Below, in pieces: positions 50,713-59,871 of a stretch of 64,000 nt of DNA. Location of the stretch: NCBI RefSeq assembly GCF_024496085.1, contig NZ_CP101751.1:3968001-4032000 (forward strand), read 5' to 3'. Source of the stretch: Flavobacterium cerinum. GTDB lineage: Bacteria > Bacteroidota > Bacteroidia > Flavobacteriales > Flavobacteriaceae. The translations under genes were made by a program, and so were the position numbers. Position 1 is the stretch's first letter. Each line of letters starts with the position of its first letter. Below the pieces are notes generated by a model. That model did not search any database. It had not been told where the DNA came from and saw only the letters and a list, made by a program, of their open reading frames with translations.

Positions 50713-50720
50713 TATATTTG
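50713..50720 (+). promoter_or_regulatory. -7 element of outer-membrane barrel copy B
   Basis: TATATTTG fits TAnnTTTG, 50 bp upstream of the ATG at 50770. The -33 position holds only a T run. Confidence 0.45.
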
Positions 50721-50769
50721 ATCAACAATATCTTACACAATTATTAAAAAAACCCTAAATTTTATTTTT

Positions 50770-51324
50770 ATGAAAAAAAACCTGTTGTTTTTAGTAGTAT
50801 TCACCTTATTTTGTACTCCTTTTTACGCCCAAATGATCCAATTTGGTGTAAAAGCCGGAGTGAATTTTGCTAATTTTACCGGTGGCGATGTAGAAGGTTA
50901 CGACTTTAAAACCATTACAAGCTATCATGCCGGAATTGTATCGGAGATTAAATTACTAGAAAACCTTTCCATCCAACCTGAGCTTTTATATTCTACTCAA
51001 GGAGCGAAACTGGAAGGATTAGGGGAGCAGATTAAAAATGAATTGGGCTATATTTCCATACCGGTATTGGCTAAATTCTACTTAACCTCAAACAAACTTA
51101 GTCTTGAATTGGGACCGCAAGCGTCTTTCCTTGTAAGCGAACGCAATAAGGTTAGTACTAATGATTCCAAATCGTTTGACTTTGCCGTGGCCGGTGGTTT
51201 GAGTTATAAAATAACCAATAGTATTTTTATACAAGGGCGATATGCTCTCGGTCTGACCGAAGTTTCTAAAGATGCTGATGTCAAAAACTCGACTATTCAG
51301 TTTTCTTTAGGCTACCTATTTTAG
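50770..51324 (+). CDS. Small outer-membrane beta-barrel protein (porin family), copy B
   Basis: Predicted 184-residue outer-membrane barrel, paralogous to copy A at 46759-47346. It has a signal peptide (LLFLVVFTLFCTPFYAQ), FGVKAGVNFANFTGG, LSIQPELLYSTQG, YISIPVLAKFY, LELGPQASFLV, FIQGRYALGLTEVSKDADVKN and the last strand FSLGYLF. Order and spacing of these blocks match copy A throughout, indicating an old duplication that now brackets two other envelope genes. Function unknown. It has its own promoter-like element and a terminator with a UUCG tetraloop, so it is monocistronic. Confidence 0.9.
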   Translation: MKKNLLFLVVFTLFCTPFYAQMIQFGVKAGVNFANFTGGDVEGYDFKTITSYHAGIVSEIKLLENLSIQPELLYSTQGAKLEGLGEQIKNELGYISIPVLAKFYLTSNKLSLELGPQASFLVSERNKVSTNDSKSFDFAVAGGLSYKITNSIFIQGRYALGLTEVSKDADVKNSTIQFSLGYLF

Positions 51325-51347
51325 CATCACTCATATGTTAGTTAGTG

Positions 51348-51378
51348 AAGGGATTGTCTTCGGACAATCCCTTTTTTT
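51348..51378 (+). terminator. Terminator of outer-membrane barrel copy B, with UUCG tetraloop
   Basis: AAGGGATTGTC / GACAATCCCTT around a TTCG loop, ending in seven T residues. Confidence 0.92.
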
Positions 51379-51387
51379 ATCACATCG

Positions 51388-51411
51388 CATAGGTTTTAAA
51401 ACCGGACAGGT
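51388..51411. repeat. Degraded half-copy of the 28-bp palindromic repeat
   Basis: AGGTTTTAAAACC matches the core of the palindrome at 23213-23240 and ACAGGT resembles part of its right arm. The left arm is lost. Tentative. Confidence 0.4.
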
Positions 51412-51456
51412 GTACTGCCACATTATTTTTATTTATTTTTACCAAAAAGAGCATAC

Positions 51457-51870
51457 ATGAGACTCATTATTATTAATGGCCCTAATTTAAATCTGTTAGG
51501 AAAACGGGAACCGGAAATTTACGGCTCTCAAACATTTGAAGACTATTTCGAAATTCTGCAAAACCGCTTCCCGAATATCAGCCTGGAATATTATCAAAGT
51601 AATATTGAGGGGGAACTAATCTCGAAAATTCAGGAAAAAGGATTTGATTTTGACGGAATCATCTTGAATGCCGGTGCTTATACCCATACCTCAATCGGAA
51701 TTGGCGATGCTATTAAAGCCGTGACTACTCCGGTAATTGAGGTTCATATTTCCAATACTTTTTCCCGCGAAAGTTTTCGCCATCAATCTTATATTTCACC
51801 GAATGCTAACGGTATTATTATCGGATTCGGATTAAAGAGTTACGACCTGGCGATACAATCTTTTTTATAA
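51457..51870 (+). CDS. aroQ: Type II 3-dehydroquinate dehydratase
   Basis: Dehydrates 3-dehydroquinate to 3-dehydroshikimate, the third step of the shikimate pathway, as a cytoplasmic dodecamer. The 137 residues are slightly shorter than many homologues but carry every motif. GPNLNLLGKREPEIYG is the N-terminal signature with the Tyr-bearing lid. YYQSNIEGELISKIQE and ILNAGAYTHTSIGIGDAI hold active-site Asn and His. EVHISNTFSRESFRHQSYISP completes the set. It probably has its own promoter after the preceding terminator. The DUF5686 gene follows after a 63-bp gap on the same strand. Confidence 0.95.
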   Translation: MRLIIINGPNLNLLGKREPEIYGSQTFEDYFEILQNRFPNISLEYYQSNIEGELISKIQEKGFDFDGIILNAGAYTHTSIGIGDAIKAVTTPVIEVHISNTFSRESFRHQSYISPNANGIIIGFGLKSYDLAIQSFL

Positions 51871-51933
51871 CCCATGCAACCATTGTCGATTTTAAATCGT
51901 CATATATACAAAACGCCTTAACTCCTTAAATGA

Positions 51934-54417
51934 ATGAAAAAGACAATTACATTATTTGCCCTTTTATGCACCTTCTTATCTATGGCTCAAATCCGCGGAA
52001 AAGTTGTGACATCTACAGGACAAGCTTTGCCTTATGCCAGTGTACTTATCGAAAACACGTATAACGGAACCTCAACCAACGATAACGGTTTTTATGACCT
52101 GAGTATTAAGAATCAGGGAAAATATACTCTGGTTTATCAATGTTTGGGTTTTAAAACCAAAAAACTGACGATTAATGTTACGCATTTTCCTTTTAGTGTA
52201 GAAGATGTGGTTCTTGCTGATGAAAATTTCACTTTGAATGAGGTGGTTATTAATAATAAGGAGAATCCGGCCAATGCTATTATTCGTAATGCTATTGCCA
52301 GCCGAAAAAGAAATATGTCTTTATCCGATAAATTTGAAGCCGATTTCTATTCCCGTGGAATTTTTCGTGTAAAGGATATGCCTAAAAAAATATTAGGTCA
52401 GGAAATCGGTGATATGAACGGATCCATCGATTCTACCGGATCCGGAATTATTTATTTGTCGGAAACCGTTTCCAAAATTGCTTTCGAAAAACCGAACAAT
52501 CTTCGTGAGGAGATTGTCGCTTCTAAAATAAGTGGTGACGACAAAGGATTTAGTTACAATACGGCTCGCGGTACGCATTATGATTTTTACGAAAATTATG
52601 TAAATCTCGGCATCAATATGGTTTCCCCTATCGCTAACAATGCATTTAATTATTACAAATACACATTGGAAAGTACTTTTGTGGATAGTGATAACAACTT
52701 GGTCAACAAAATAAAGTTAACGCCTAAAAGAGATAAAGAACCTGTTTTTGAAGGTTACATTTATATCGTAGAAGATTCATGGGCTATTTATGCGGTTGAT
52801 TTTGATATTAAAGGCTACCGTATGCAGGAACCGGTATTGGAAACAATGAAACTTACGCAAAACTTCACCTATAATAAAGGAACCGGAATCTGGGCCAAAA
52901 ACATTCAGACTATGGACTTTACAGCGGGTATTTTCGGAATTAAATTTGCCGGAAAATTTACGCATGTTTTTAGCAATTATATATTCCGTGACCGATTTGA
53001 AAAGAAAACATTCCGAAATGAAATCGTTACCATTCAAAAAGATGCCAATAAAAAGGATAACGAATACTGGAATACTTTCCGACCGGTGCCTTTAACTGAA
53101 GAAGAAGTTACCGATTATCACAAAAAAGACAGTATCCAGACACTAAGAACGTCACAGGTATATCTTGATTCGATTGATGCTAAAAAGAATAAATTCAGCT
53201 TAAGTGATATCCTTTTCGGTTATAGTTACCGTAATTCGTTTAAAAAATATACACTTACTTACGATGGTGTAATCGACCCGACTTCCGTTAATTTTAATAC
53301 GGTACAGGGATGGAACCTCAACAGCGGATTTTCTTTCCGCAAATGGGATAACGAAAAAGGTACGGGTACTACAATTTCAAGTAAACTGAATTATGGTTTT
53401 GCTGAAAATCGTTTGCGCGCCATCGGAACAATTTATCACCGTTTTAATGCGATCAATGATGCCTACTTATATATAGCGGGTGGTAGCAGTATCCAACAGT
53501 TTAATGCTGCTGAACCGATTAGCAATATTCTTAACTCGGTTACCACCTTATTCTTCAAAAATAACTTTGCTAAATTCTACAATAAAGAATTTATCAGTAT
53601 CAATTACGGACAAGAAGTTGTCAACGGTATTACTTTAAACGGAAAACTGGAGTATTCTGCACGAAAACCATTGTTCAACAATACGGACTACGTAATTTTT
53701 AAACGCGATAAACCGTATACTTCTAACAATCCTTTGCTTCCGGAAGATAATACTGTAGCCGCATTCGAAAAACACAACCTGGTAAAAGCCGGAATTTCTA
53801 CCCGAATTCGTTTCGGTCAGAAATATATTTCCCGACCGGATCGCAAACTGAATATTCCGAATGAAAAGTATCCGTCTATTTTATTATCGTATGAAAAAGC
53901 TTTTGGCGGTAGTTCCGATAATTATAATTACGATTTTATTTCCGGAGATTTGGTTTATAATAAAAGAATCGGAAACAAAGGTGACTTAGGAATCCGTTTT
54001 AAAGCCGGTAAATTTTTTAATGCCGACCAGATTTCTTTTATCGATTACAAGCATTTTAACGGAAACCAGACGCATATCGGAACCAGCAATCGTTATCTGA
54101 ATGTATTTAACCTGCTTCCTTATTATTCAAACAGTACCAATAATGCCTTTTTAGAAACGCATATTGAGCACGATTTCAAAGGTTATATCATGAATAAAAT
54201 TCCGTTGCTAAACAAACTGCAATGGAACCTGGTTGTCGGATTCCACCAAATCAATACACCTGACACAAAACCGTATCAGGAATTCACAGCCGGATTTGAC
54301 AATATCGGTTGGGGTAAATTCCGTATGTTCCGTGTGGATTATGTTCGTTCTTATCAAAACGGATTCCAGACAGACGGAGTTGTTTTCGGTCTGAAAATAC
54401 TCAATATCATCGAGTAA
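51934..54417 (+). CDS. DUF5686 family outer-membrane protein with CarboxypepD_reg-like domain
   Basis: Predicted outer-membrane protein; function unknown. The 827 residues begin with a signal peptide (MKKTITLFALLCTFLSMAQ). A CarboxypepD_reg-like domain (about 20-105) carries IRGKVVTSTGQALPYASVLI and GTSTNDNGFYDL. The long DUF5686 region follows (NPANAIIRNAIASRKRN is its usual opening), and the C-terminal half alternates aromatic beta strands like a barrel, ending in VFGLKILNIIE. There is no TonB-receptor plug, which separates it from TonB-dependent receptors with the same N-terminal domain. It may be transcribed with aroQ and ends in a bidirectional terminator. Confidence 0.91.
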   Translation: MKKTITLFALLCTFLSMAQIRGKVVTSTGQALPYASVLIENTYNGTSTNDNGFYDLSIKNQGKYTLVYQCLGFKTKKLTINVTHFPFSVEDVVLADENFTLNEVVINNKENPANAIIRNAIASRKRNMSLSDKFEADFYSRGIFRVKDMPKKILGQEIGDMNGSIDSTGSGIIYLSETVSKIAFEKPNNLREEIVASKISGDDKGFSYNTARGTHYDFYENYVNLGINMVSPIANNAFNYYKYTLESTFVDSDNNLVNKIKLTPKRDKEPVFEGYIYIVEDSWAIYAVDFDIKGYRMQEPVLETMKLTQNFTYNKGTGIWAKNIQTMDFTAGIFGIKFAGKFTHVFSNYIFRDRFEKKTFRNEIVTIQKDANKKDNEYWNTFRPVPLTEEEVTDYHKKDSIQTLRTSQVYLDSIDAKKNKFSLSDILFGYSYRNSFKKYTLTYDGVIDPTSVNFNTVQGWNLNSGFSFRKWDNEKGTGTTISSKLNYGFAENRLRAIGTIYHRFNAINDAYLYIAGGSSIQQFNAAEPISNILNSVTTLFFKNNFAKFYNKEFISINYGQEVVNGITLNGKLEYSARKPLFNNTDYVIFKRDKPYTSNNPLLPEDNTVAAFEKHNLVKAGISTRIRFGQKYISRPDRKLNIPNEKYPSILLSYEKAFGGSSDNYNYDFISGDLVYNKRIGNKGDLGIRFKAGKFFNADQISFIDYKHFNGNQTHIGTSNRYLNVFNLLPYYSNSTNNAFLETHIEHDFKGYIMNKIPLLNKLQWNLVVGFHQINTPDTKPYQEFTAGFDNIGWGKFRMFRVDYVRSYQNGFQTDGVVFGLKILNIIE

Positions 54418-54421
54418 TTAT

Positions 54422-54461
54422 AAAACAAAGGGCTGTCTTAAAATGAACAGCCCTTTGTTTT
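54422..54461. terminator. Bidirectional terminator between the DUF5686 and esterase genes
   Basis: A 15-bp perfect stem, AAAACAAAGGGCTGT and its complement, around a 10-nt loop. The stop codon of the minus gene directly abuts the right arm. Confidence 0.9.
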
Positions 54462-55148
54462 TTATTTCTTTTTTACTTGTTTTAGCATCCACTCGTAAAC
54501 TTCATCTTTTCGGAATATATTTTCCACATTACTGTGATTTCCACCTTTAATAACGGTTAACGTTACATCGGCATCCGGCTTACAGGATTTGATTGCTTTT
54601 ACAATTTTTTTGGACTCAGATAACGGAACGATAAAATCTTTATTTCCGTGTTGCACCCATAACGGTATTGTAGCCAGTTTACAAGCATCGTTTACATTTC
54701 CGCCGCCACAAATCGCCACCGCCGCTGTAATTTTATCGGCATATTTTCCGGCAAAGTTCATGGTTCCGTAACCGCCGAGGCTCATTCCGCAAACATATAC
54801 CCGCGTTGAATCGGTATTGTAATTCTGTTGTACGTATTCCAATACATTTAATACTTTATCGGGATTCCACGGTCCGGACGGCAATTGCGGAGCGACAACT
54901 ATGGCCGGGATTTTTTTGCCGTTTTCAATTGCTTTCAATACGCCGTAACGTCGAACGCGTTCCAGATTAGTTCCGGAAAGACTACGTCCGTGCAGGAAAA
55001 CAATAACCGGAGCTTTTTGATCCAATACTTCCTGATCCGGAAGATTGATATAAAACGGATAATCGGTTTTATCGGTAATGGCTTGTAATTGCGCCTTTGT
55101 AACCGTTACAGAAAAAAGACAAAACAGAAGGAATAGATACGTTTTCAT
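54462..55148 (-). CDS. Exported alpha/beta hydrolase (esterase/dienelactone-hydrolase type)
   Basis: Predicted periplasmic or secreted carboxylesterase-like hydrolase; substrate unknown. Starting at the ATG at 55148 (MKTYLFLLFCLFSVTVTKAQ), it has a clear signal peptide and 228 residues; the upstream Met at 55172 adds an unhelpful MHSLSVIC. The fold's motifs are present: oxyanion region HGRSLSG (VIVFLHGRSLSG), nucleophile elbow GMSLGGYG, acidic residue in WVQHGNKDFIVP and catalytic His in KGGNHSNV. The core resembles the PHB-depolymerase/feruloyl-esterase-like group. Monocistronic; it shares a terminator with the DUF5686 gene. Confidence 0.88.
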   Translation of the reverse strand: MKTYLFLLFCLFSVTVTKAQLQAITDKTDYPFYINLPDQEVLDQKAPVIVFLHGRSLSGTNLERVRRYGVLKAIENGKKIPAIVVAPQLPSGPWNPDKVLNVLEYVQQNYNTDSTRVYVCGMSLGGYGTMNFAGKYADKITAAVAICGGGNVNDACKLATIPLWVQHGNKDFIVPLSESKKIVKAIKSCKPDADVTLTVIKGGNHSNVENIFRKDEVYEWMLKQVKKK

Positions 55149-55202
55149 GCATATAACAGATAGGGAATGCAAAGTTACTTTTTTACGATCAAAATCCGGT
55201 CA

Positions 55203-55230
55203 AAAAATAAGCCTCAATTACTGAGGCTTA
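55203..55230 (-). terminator. Terminator of the LamG T9SS gene
   Basis: On the minus strand AAGCCTCA / TGAGGCTT with a 5-nt loop, followed by ATTTTTTG. Confidence 0.8.
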
Positions 55231-55236
55231 CTTTTT

Positions 55237-58200
55237 TTATTTAATAATAATCTTTTTACTGATTGACCCTTTGTTGGTATCGACCTTAACAATATAGGTT
55301 CCGGTACTCACATTGTTAACCGGTAACACTATTTCCTGTTGTTCCATGGTAGCGGTTCTCCAACTATTGAGTTGTTGTCCCAAAACATTATATAAGCTAA
55401 CACTTCCAACTGAAACATCCGTCAGTTTATTTTGAATACGGATCTGATTGTTTCCTTGCAGATAAGCCACATTTACACTTTCAAGTACATTTTCGGTAAC
55501 CGACAATCTTTTCGTTTCAAAGCACAAAGTAAAATTGTAATTTTCTCCTGCCGGAATAGCCACTTCATAATCTGAATTTCTGATATCGTAATAGGAATTC
55601 GTTATATTATTATGGATATAAACCGGCTGATCCGGGTTGAAATTTTCCAGTGCGTCAATCTTAAATTTTACGATTCCGGCAACATCGGTTTTTACATATA
55701 GCGGATAAAAACTGGCATCATTAAAATGTCCGACACCCTGAATAACCAGTTTTTTATCTCCCAAATGAAATAGCATATCCTGAGGCAAATCATCATCAAT
55801 TACAATTCCGTCATAACCGTAATCCCAATCATCCGTTGCCAAACCATCCATAAAGGCTAATAATATCTGACGATGATTCCCCACAGCCGATGTAAAACCT
55901 AAACGAATTCTGCTGTTCGAATCTTCGGAAATCGGATCATTTCCGTTATTATTAAAATGATCATTAGTTACCATAGCATTATTTGCAACCGTGGTATTTC
56001 GGAACATCACATTTGAAGTAGCAGCATCTTCTTTCACAAAAGCACGCTGATTATTATCGAATACAAGCGTCCCTCCTGCTGCACCGGCATGTAAGAAGAA
56101 ACCTTGTCCGACAGGTATAAAGCGGCCCGGAACACGAGAACTGGATCCTAACCCGCTGATTCCCGGTGGCGATACCGGTGGTGTTCCTCCTGAAAGATTA
56201 CGCGTTGCATAACCGCCTTGATATTGCTGTAACACATGTGTATTATTTGTAGGATAATGTTCCCAGAAATAAATCGCCCCATTTATAACAGCTGAATTAT
56301 CGTTTATAAACTGTTGTGCATCCAAAGCCGAAGCATAAGGGTTACCACTCAGATTAATATTATTCGCCGATATCGCATTAGTGATTCTTCCGTTATACGG
56401 TTTTCCTACAAAAACATAATTCTGAGTTGCCGTTCCGGCATTACTTCCTTTCATTGTAAATCCGCTGGAAGGCGTTAAAATACCCGTTTCGTTAATCTGT
56501 GTCCAGTTGGCATATAAATCGGAAAGATTTTGAAATTTATAAATCCAGTAACGCGCCAGACTAATCGGTGTTGTAGCAGAACCATCATAACCGCCTATCC
56601 AATTAATGGTTGCCGGAGCTGCCGCATTTGTTCCGTCTCTTAAAACACCGCTAACCGTATAATTGTTGTTATTTGTTGTTGCATTGATTGCTCCAACCGG
56701 AGACGACCAATAGTTATAGTTAAATCTATTGGATTGCCCTTGCTGATCGCGCTCAATAGAACCGGAACTGGTTGGATCCAGATCCGAATTATAGGTTTGA
56801 ACCAATTGGGAACGTCCCTGAAGATCTATTTTACCATTTATTCGTAAAAAATGACTCACTTCGACTTTAGAATCATTCGTTGCGAAAAGCGTATTTGAGT
56901 TAACAAAAAGCCCTAACAAAGTCTTGTTTCCACTTGATGTTACGTTATGCGCCGTTCTTACGATATTCCAGTCAATTGGCGTTGTTCCGTCCACAATTGA
57001 CAACGAATACGGTAAATCTTGCGTTGTTCCGTTTAACCAGGTCGCCGTTGCACTCCATAATCCGGTAGCATTACTATCATATGGCATCGGAGCCGTTTGT
57101 GTATTGATATCAATTTTGCTAGGATTTACAAGATTACCTCTATTCTTATTTAATGAGTTGTCATTGATATGGGTACCGATATACGTATTCATCGAATAAT
57201 AGGCTGTAAGACTCGCCCATGTTAACGCGCTAACGTCATTTTTAGTTACCGTAGACGGCATTATTCGTCCCAAAGTATTTGCTCCGGAACTCATAATCTC
57301 CTGATTCATTATATAGCGTAGTTCAGTAAGAGTTAACGCCCTGCTCCAGATGCGTAGTTCATCAAGATCCCCTTTAAAGATATTGACGATACTGCTTTTA
57401 TTACGATATTCGGCACCGATAGTAAAAATACTGGTTGTTGCTGTCGGAGCCGGCATACTACCGGATCGATCCAATACGCCGTCAATATAAAGACTAAGCG
57501 TCCCTGAATTATAAACCGCAGCAATATTATGCCAGATATTATTAGGTAATGTCGTGTTCGAAATCAAAGAATTACCGTTCCATTCCATACGAATCTTATT
57601 ATCGTTCTGAATCACCAATCGATAACCGGTTGTCCCGTTATGTTTAGAAACGATTGTTTTATCGTTTGTAGCATTGTTAGCTCCAGTAGGTCGTGCCCAT
57701 CCCATAATTGTAAAAGCACCGGTAAGATCATTTTTATTATCCACTTTAACAGCATCATCAACACCGTCAATGGTAATATGGCGCGGCAATACCACTTCAT
57801 GTGCTACACCAAAAGCAATATATTTTGTTCCGTCAAAATCGTAGAAACATTCCTGGTTTGTACCGTTTGTATTTAAGAATACCATATCGATTCCGGTGGT
57901 AAAAGCCGCATCACTAGCGATGATCATCACATAAGCGTCATTACCGGAAAGTGCAGGTAAGCTAGCGAGATCCGTTGTAGCTAATGATACCTTTACAGTA
58001 GCAACATCGCCACCGGTTTCTACTACCTTCCATTTTTTATTGGTTATATCCGTTGAAGTTGTTACCGTTGAAGGCCCGAATGTTACGGTTAACGGAGTCG
58101 CACTGGTCGTCATAGCTTGCCCGTTACTTCCCCATACCAAATACTTTCTGTCGGCATCAAATGTATTCGTATTGGCCGAATTGGTAGTCAGAATATTACC

Positions 58201-59766
58201 CAATCCCATTGTAATAACAGCACCGGAATTGATACTTTTTGATTGTTTTTGATTTAATTGTGCCGAATCGTCTCTTCCGATTCCGGCAATATCGTAGTTA
58301 AATCCGGTTGGTGCGATGTTCCAGATCGTGGTTCCGGCGGAGTTTACATAATTCTGACTCACACCGTTTGTTCCCAGTGTAATTCCGTATTTAATCGCCA
58401 GATAGGACTCGATTCGATTACGTTCAGTCGCATCATTTTTACGTGCTGAATACGATATAACCTCAGCGATTCTTCCACCGAAACTTCCGTCAAAAACCTG
58501 ACTTCTTCCCAGCCAATAACGACGATTTGCCAACGAAATCCATTGTGGAACCCCTACTTCGGTATTGGAAATACTTAGGGCGTTACTGTAAAGCTCCTGT
58601 TTGGTTGCAGCACTGTTATGCCTACTATTGATGATGTTAACACTGGAGTAAGTTCCATTTACCTGAGCAAGTCCATACCCTCTTTCATTAACATCAGGTG
58701 TACTTGCTTCCGGTGTCGATCCGACACAATAGCTCACCACTTCATTATCAAAACGTATCGAATATTGGCCGAATCCAATCCCCGTACCGTCTTTTTCATA
58801 AGTACTGGTAGCACTTGACTGAGCACAATATAAATCAACGCTGGCCGTAGTCGAAGTAATCGTAGCCGGATTATCGTTTATAACCACAATAAAGAGGTCA
58901 TGCGAATAAAAACCTGATGTCCCTTGTAATTCCGCTCTATTAGAAAGATAGGTATAGTTGGATGCTGAAGTCGAAGGATTATTTCCAAACTCCACCACCG
59001 GATTAAAATTAATATTCTTGGTGGTATTATTTCGATATACCGGTCGGTTGGTTAATGTGGCATTTGTCGCATCAATCACTTTAGCGTCATTTCCTTTTCC
59101 GCGATCAGTCCATATATTCACATTGGCTCCATCGGTTCCCACAGTTGATCCGTTGACCTGATCGGCTCTTAGCCAGGTTTCCAAATTGGCTGTAATTCCA
59201 CCCGGACCTGTTGCAATTGTATTATTAACTGTTCCGGTAACGGTAACATAATCGATAAAAAATTGCCTTGATGCACTTCCGGTAGTCGTTACAAAGCGAA
59301 ATTGTGCCGTAGCAGCAAAGGTCGAACTGGTCGAGAAAATTGTTCCGATCAGCGCATAATAATTTGTATTATCATTCACATCCCTTATGGTGGCTGCAAC
59401 CCCTTTGTCAACAGTTCGGACAGTAGTCCAGGCCGCAACAGGATTGTCACGATATTGCAGTGTAATTCTGTCATTCGTGCTTAACGAATTTCCTCTGACA
59501 AAAAAACTCACATCAACTTTATTATAACCGGCGGTACTGATCACAGGTGATGTCATGTTACTTCCGTTAACCGGTACCTGTATTTTAGACGTTCCGTTAT
59601 ACGCATTACCGGTTGTCAAAGTAGCTCCAACAAGTACCCAGGTTGTAGATCCTTCAAAACTATCCTGATGTAGTTGTGTAGTCTGTCCGGATACCAAACC
59701 CGGTAAAAAGCAGATTGCCAATAGTAGTAATCGCCTCGTAAGCGGTGTTGTAATTTTTAATTTCAT
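55237..59766 (-). CDS. Giant LamG-domain surface protein with T9SS type A sorting domain
   Basis: Predicted secreted adhesin or binding protein of 1509 residues. A signal peptide (LLLLAICFLPGLVSGQ) is followed by a jelly-roll-like region (about 25-185, SFEGSTTWVLVGATL, FRFVTTTGSASRQFFIDYV) and a second lectin-like region (about 190-470, with LETWLRADQVNG and IAEVISYSARKNDATERNRI plus ESYLAIKYGITLG). A LamG/concanavalin-like domain spans about 680-822 (FTIMGWARP, LYIDGVLDRSG, GDLDELRIWSRALTLTEL). A module at about 1015-1260 (NYWSSPVGA...LSGNPYASALDAQQFIN...YFWEHY) is shared with the neighbouring M14 protein. The C-terminal sorting domain ends VSTGTYIVKVDTNKGSISKK. Carbohydrate or matrix binding is inferred. 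Confidence 0.92.
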   Translation of the reverse strand: MKLKITTPLTRRLLLLAICFLPGLVSGQTTQLHQDSFEGSTTWVLVGATLTTGNAYNGTSKIQVPVNGSNMTSPVISTAGYNKVDVSFFVRGNSLSTNDRITLQYRDNPVAAWTTVRTVDKGVAATIRDVNDNTNYYALIGTIFSTSSTFAATAQFRFVTTTGSASRQFFIDYVTVTGTVNNTIATGPGGITANLETWLRADQVNGSTVGTDGANVNIWTDRGKGNDAKVIDATNATLTNRPVYRNNTTKNINFNPVVEFGNNPSTSASNYTYLSNRAELQGTSGFYSHDLFIVVINDNPATITSTTASVDLYCAQSSATSTYEKDGTGIGFGQYSIRFDNEVVSYCVGSTPEASTPDVNERGYGLAQVNGTYSSVNIINSRHNSAATKQELYSNALSISNTEVGVPQWISLANRRYWLGRSQVFDGSFGGRIAEVISYSARKNDATERNRIESYLAIKYGITLGTNGVSQNYVNSAGTTIWNIAPTGFNYDIAGIGRDDSAQLNQKQSKSINSGAVITMGLGNILTTNSANTNTFDADRKYLVWGSNGQAMTTSATPLTVTFGPSTVTTSTDITNKKWKVVETGGDVATVKVSLATTDLASLPALSGNDAYVMIIASDAAFTTGIDMVFLNTNGTNQECFYDFDGTKYIAFGVAHEVVLPRHITIDGVDDAVKVDNKNDLTGAFTIMGWARPTGANNATNDKTIVSKHNGTTGYRLVIQNDNKIRMEWNGNSLISNTTLPNNIWHNIAAVYNSGTLSLYIDGVLDRSGSMPAPTATTSIFTIGAEYRNKSSIVNIFKGDLDELRIWSRALTLTELRYIMNQEIMSSGANTLGRIMPSTVTKNDVSALTWASLTAYYSMNTYIGTHINDNSLNKNRGNLVNPSKIDINTQTAPMPYDSNATGLWSATATWLNGTTQDLPYSLSIVDGTTPIDWNIVRTAHNVTSSGNKTLLGLFVNSNTLFATNDSKVEVSHFLRINGKIDLQGRSQLVQTYNSDLDPTSSGSIERDQQGQSNRFNYNYWSSPVGAINATTNNNNYTVSGVLRDGTNAAAPATINWIGGYDGSATTPISLARYWIYKFQNLSDLYANWTQINETGILTPSSGFTMKGSNAGTATQNYVFVGKPYNGRITNAISANNINLSGNPYASALDAQQFINDNSAVINGAIYFWEHYPTNNTHVLQQYQGGYATRNLSGGTPPVSPPGISGLGSSSRVPGRFIPVGQGFFLHAGAAGGTLVFDNNQRAFVKEDAATSNVMFRNTTVANNAMVTNDHFNNNGNDPISEDSNSRIRLGFTSAVGNHRQILLAFMDGLATDDWDYGYDGIVIDDDLPQDMLFHLGDKKLVIQGVGHFNDASFYPLYVKTDVAGIVKFKIDALENFNPDQPVYIHNNITNSYYDIRNSDYEVAIPAGENYNFTLCFETKRLSVTENVLESVNVAYLQGNNQIRIQNKLTDVSVGSVSLYNVLGQQLNSWRTATMEQQEIVLPVNNVSTGTYIVKVDTNKGSISKKIIIK

Positions 59767-59871
59767 AGGGGTAAGTAGTTTTGTTCATAAGTTTTAAATT
59801 TGGGGGCTAGAATTTGGGTTGTTGTCGTTGTTGTTTTTGGCTCCTCTTTTCAAAGGAGCCAATAGTATTTT

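Noticed and set aside
59836..59861. Hairpin GGCTCCT / AGGAGCC between the two giant T9SS genes
   Set aside because: A clear inverted repeat, but the T run needed for termination of the minus-strand gene is missing and the T run on the plus side follows only after a 7-nt gap. Not called as a terminator.
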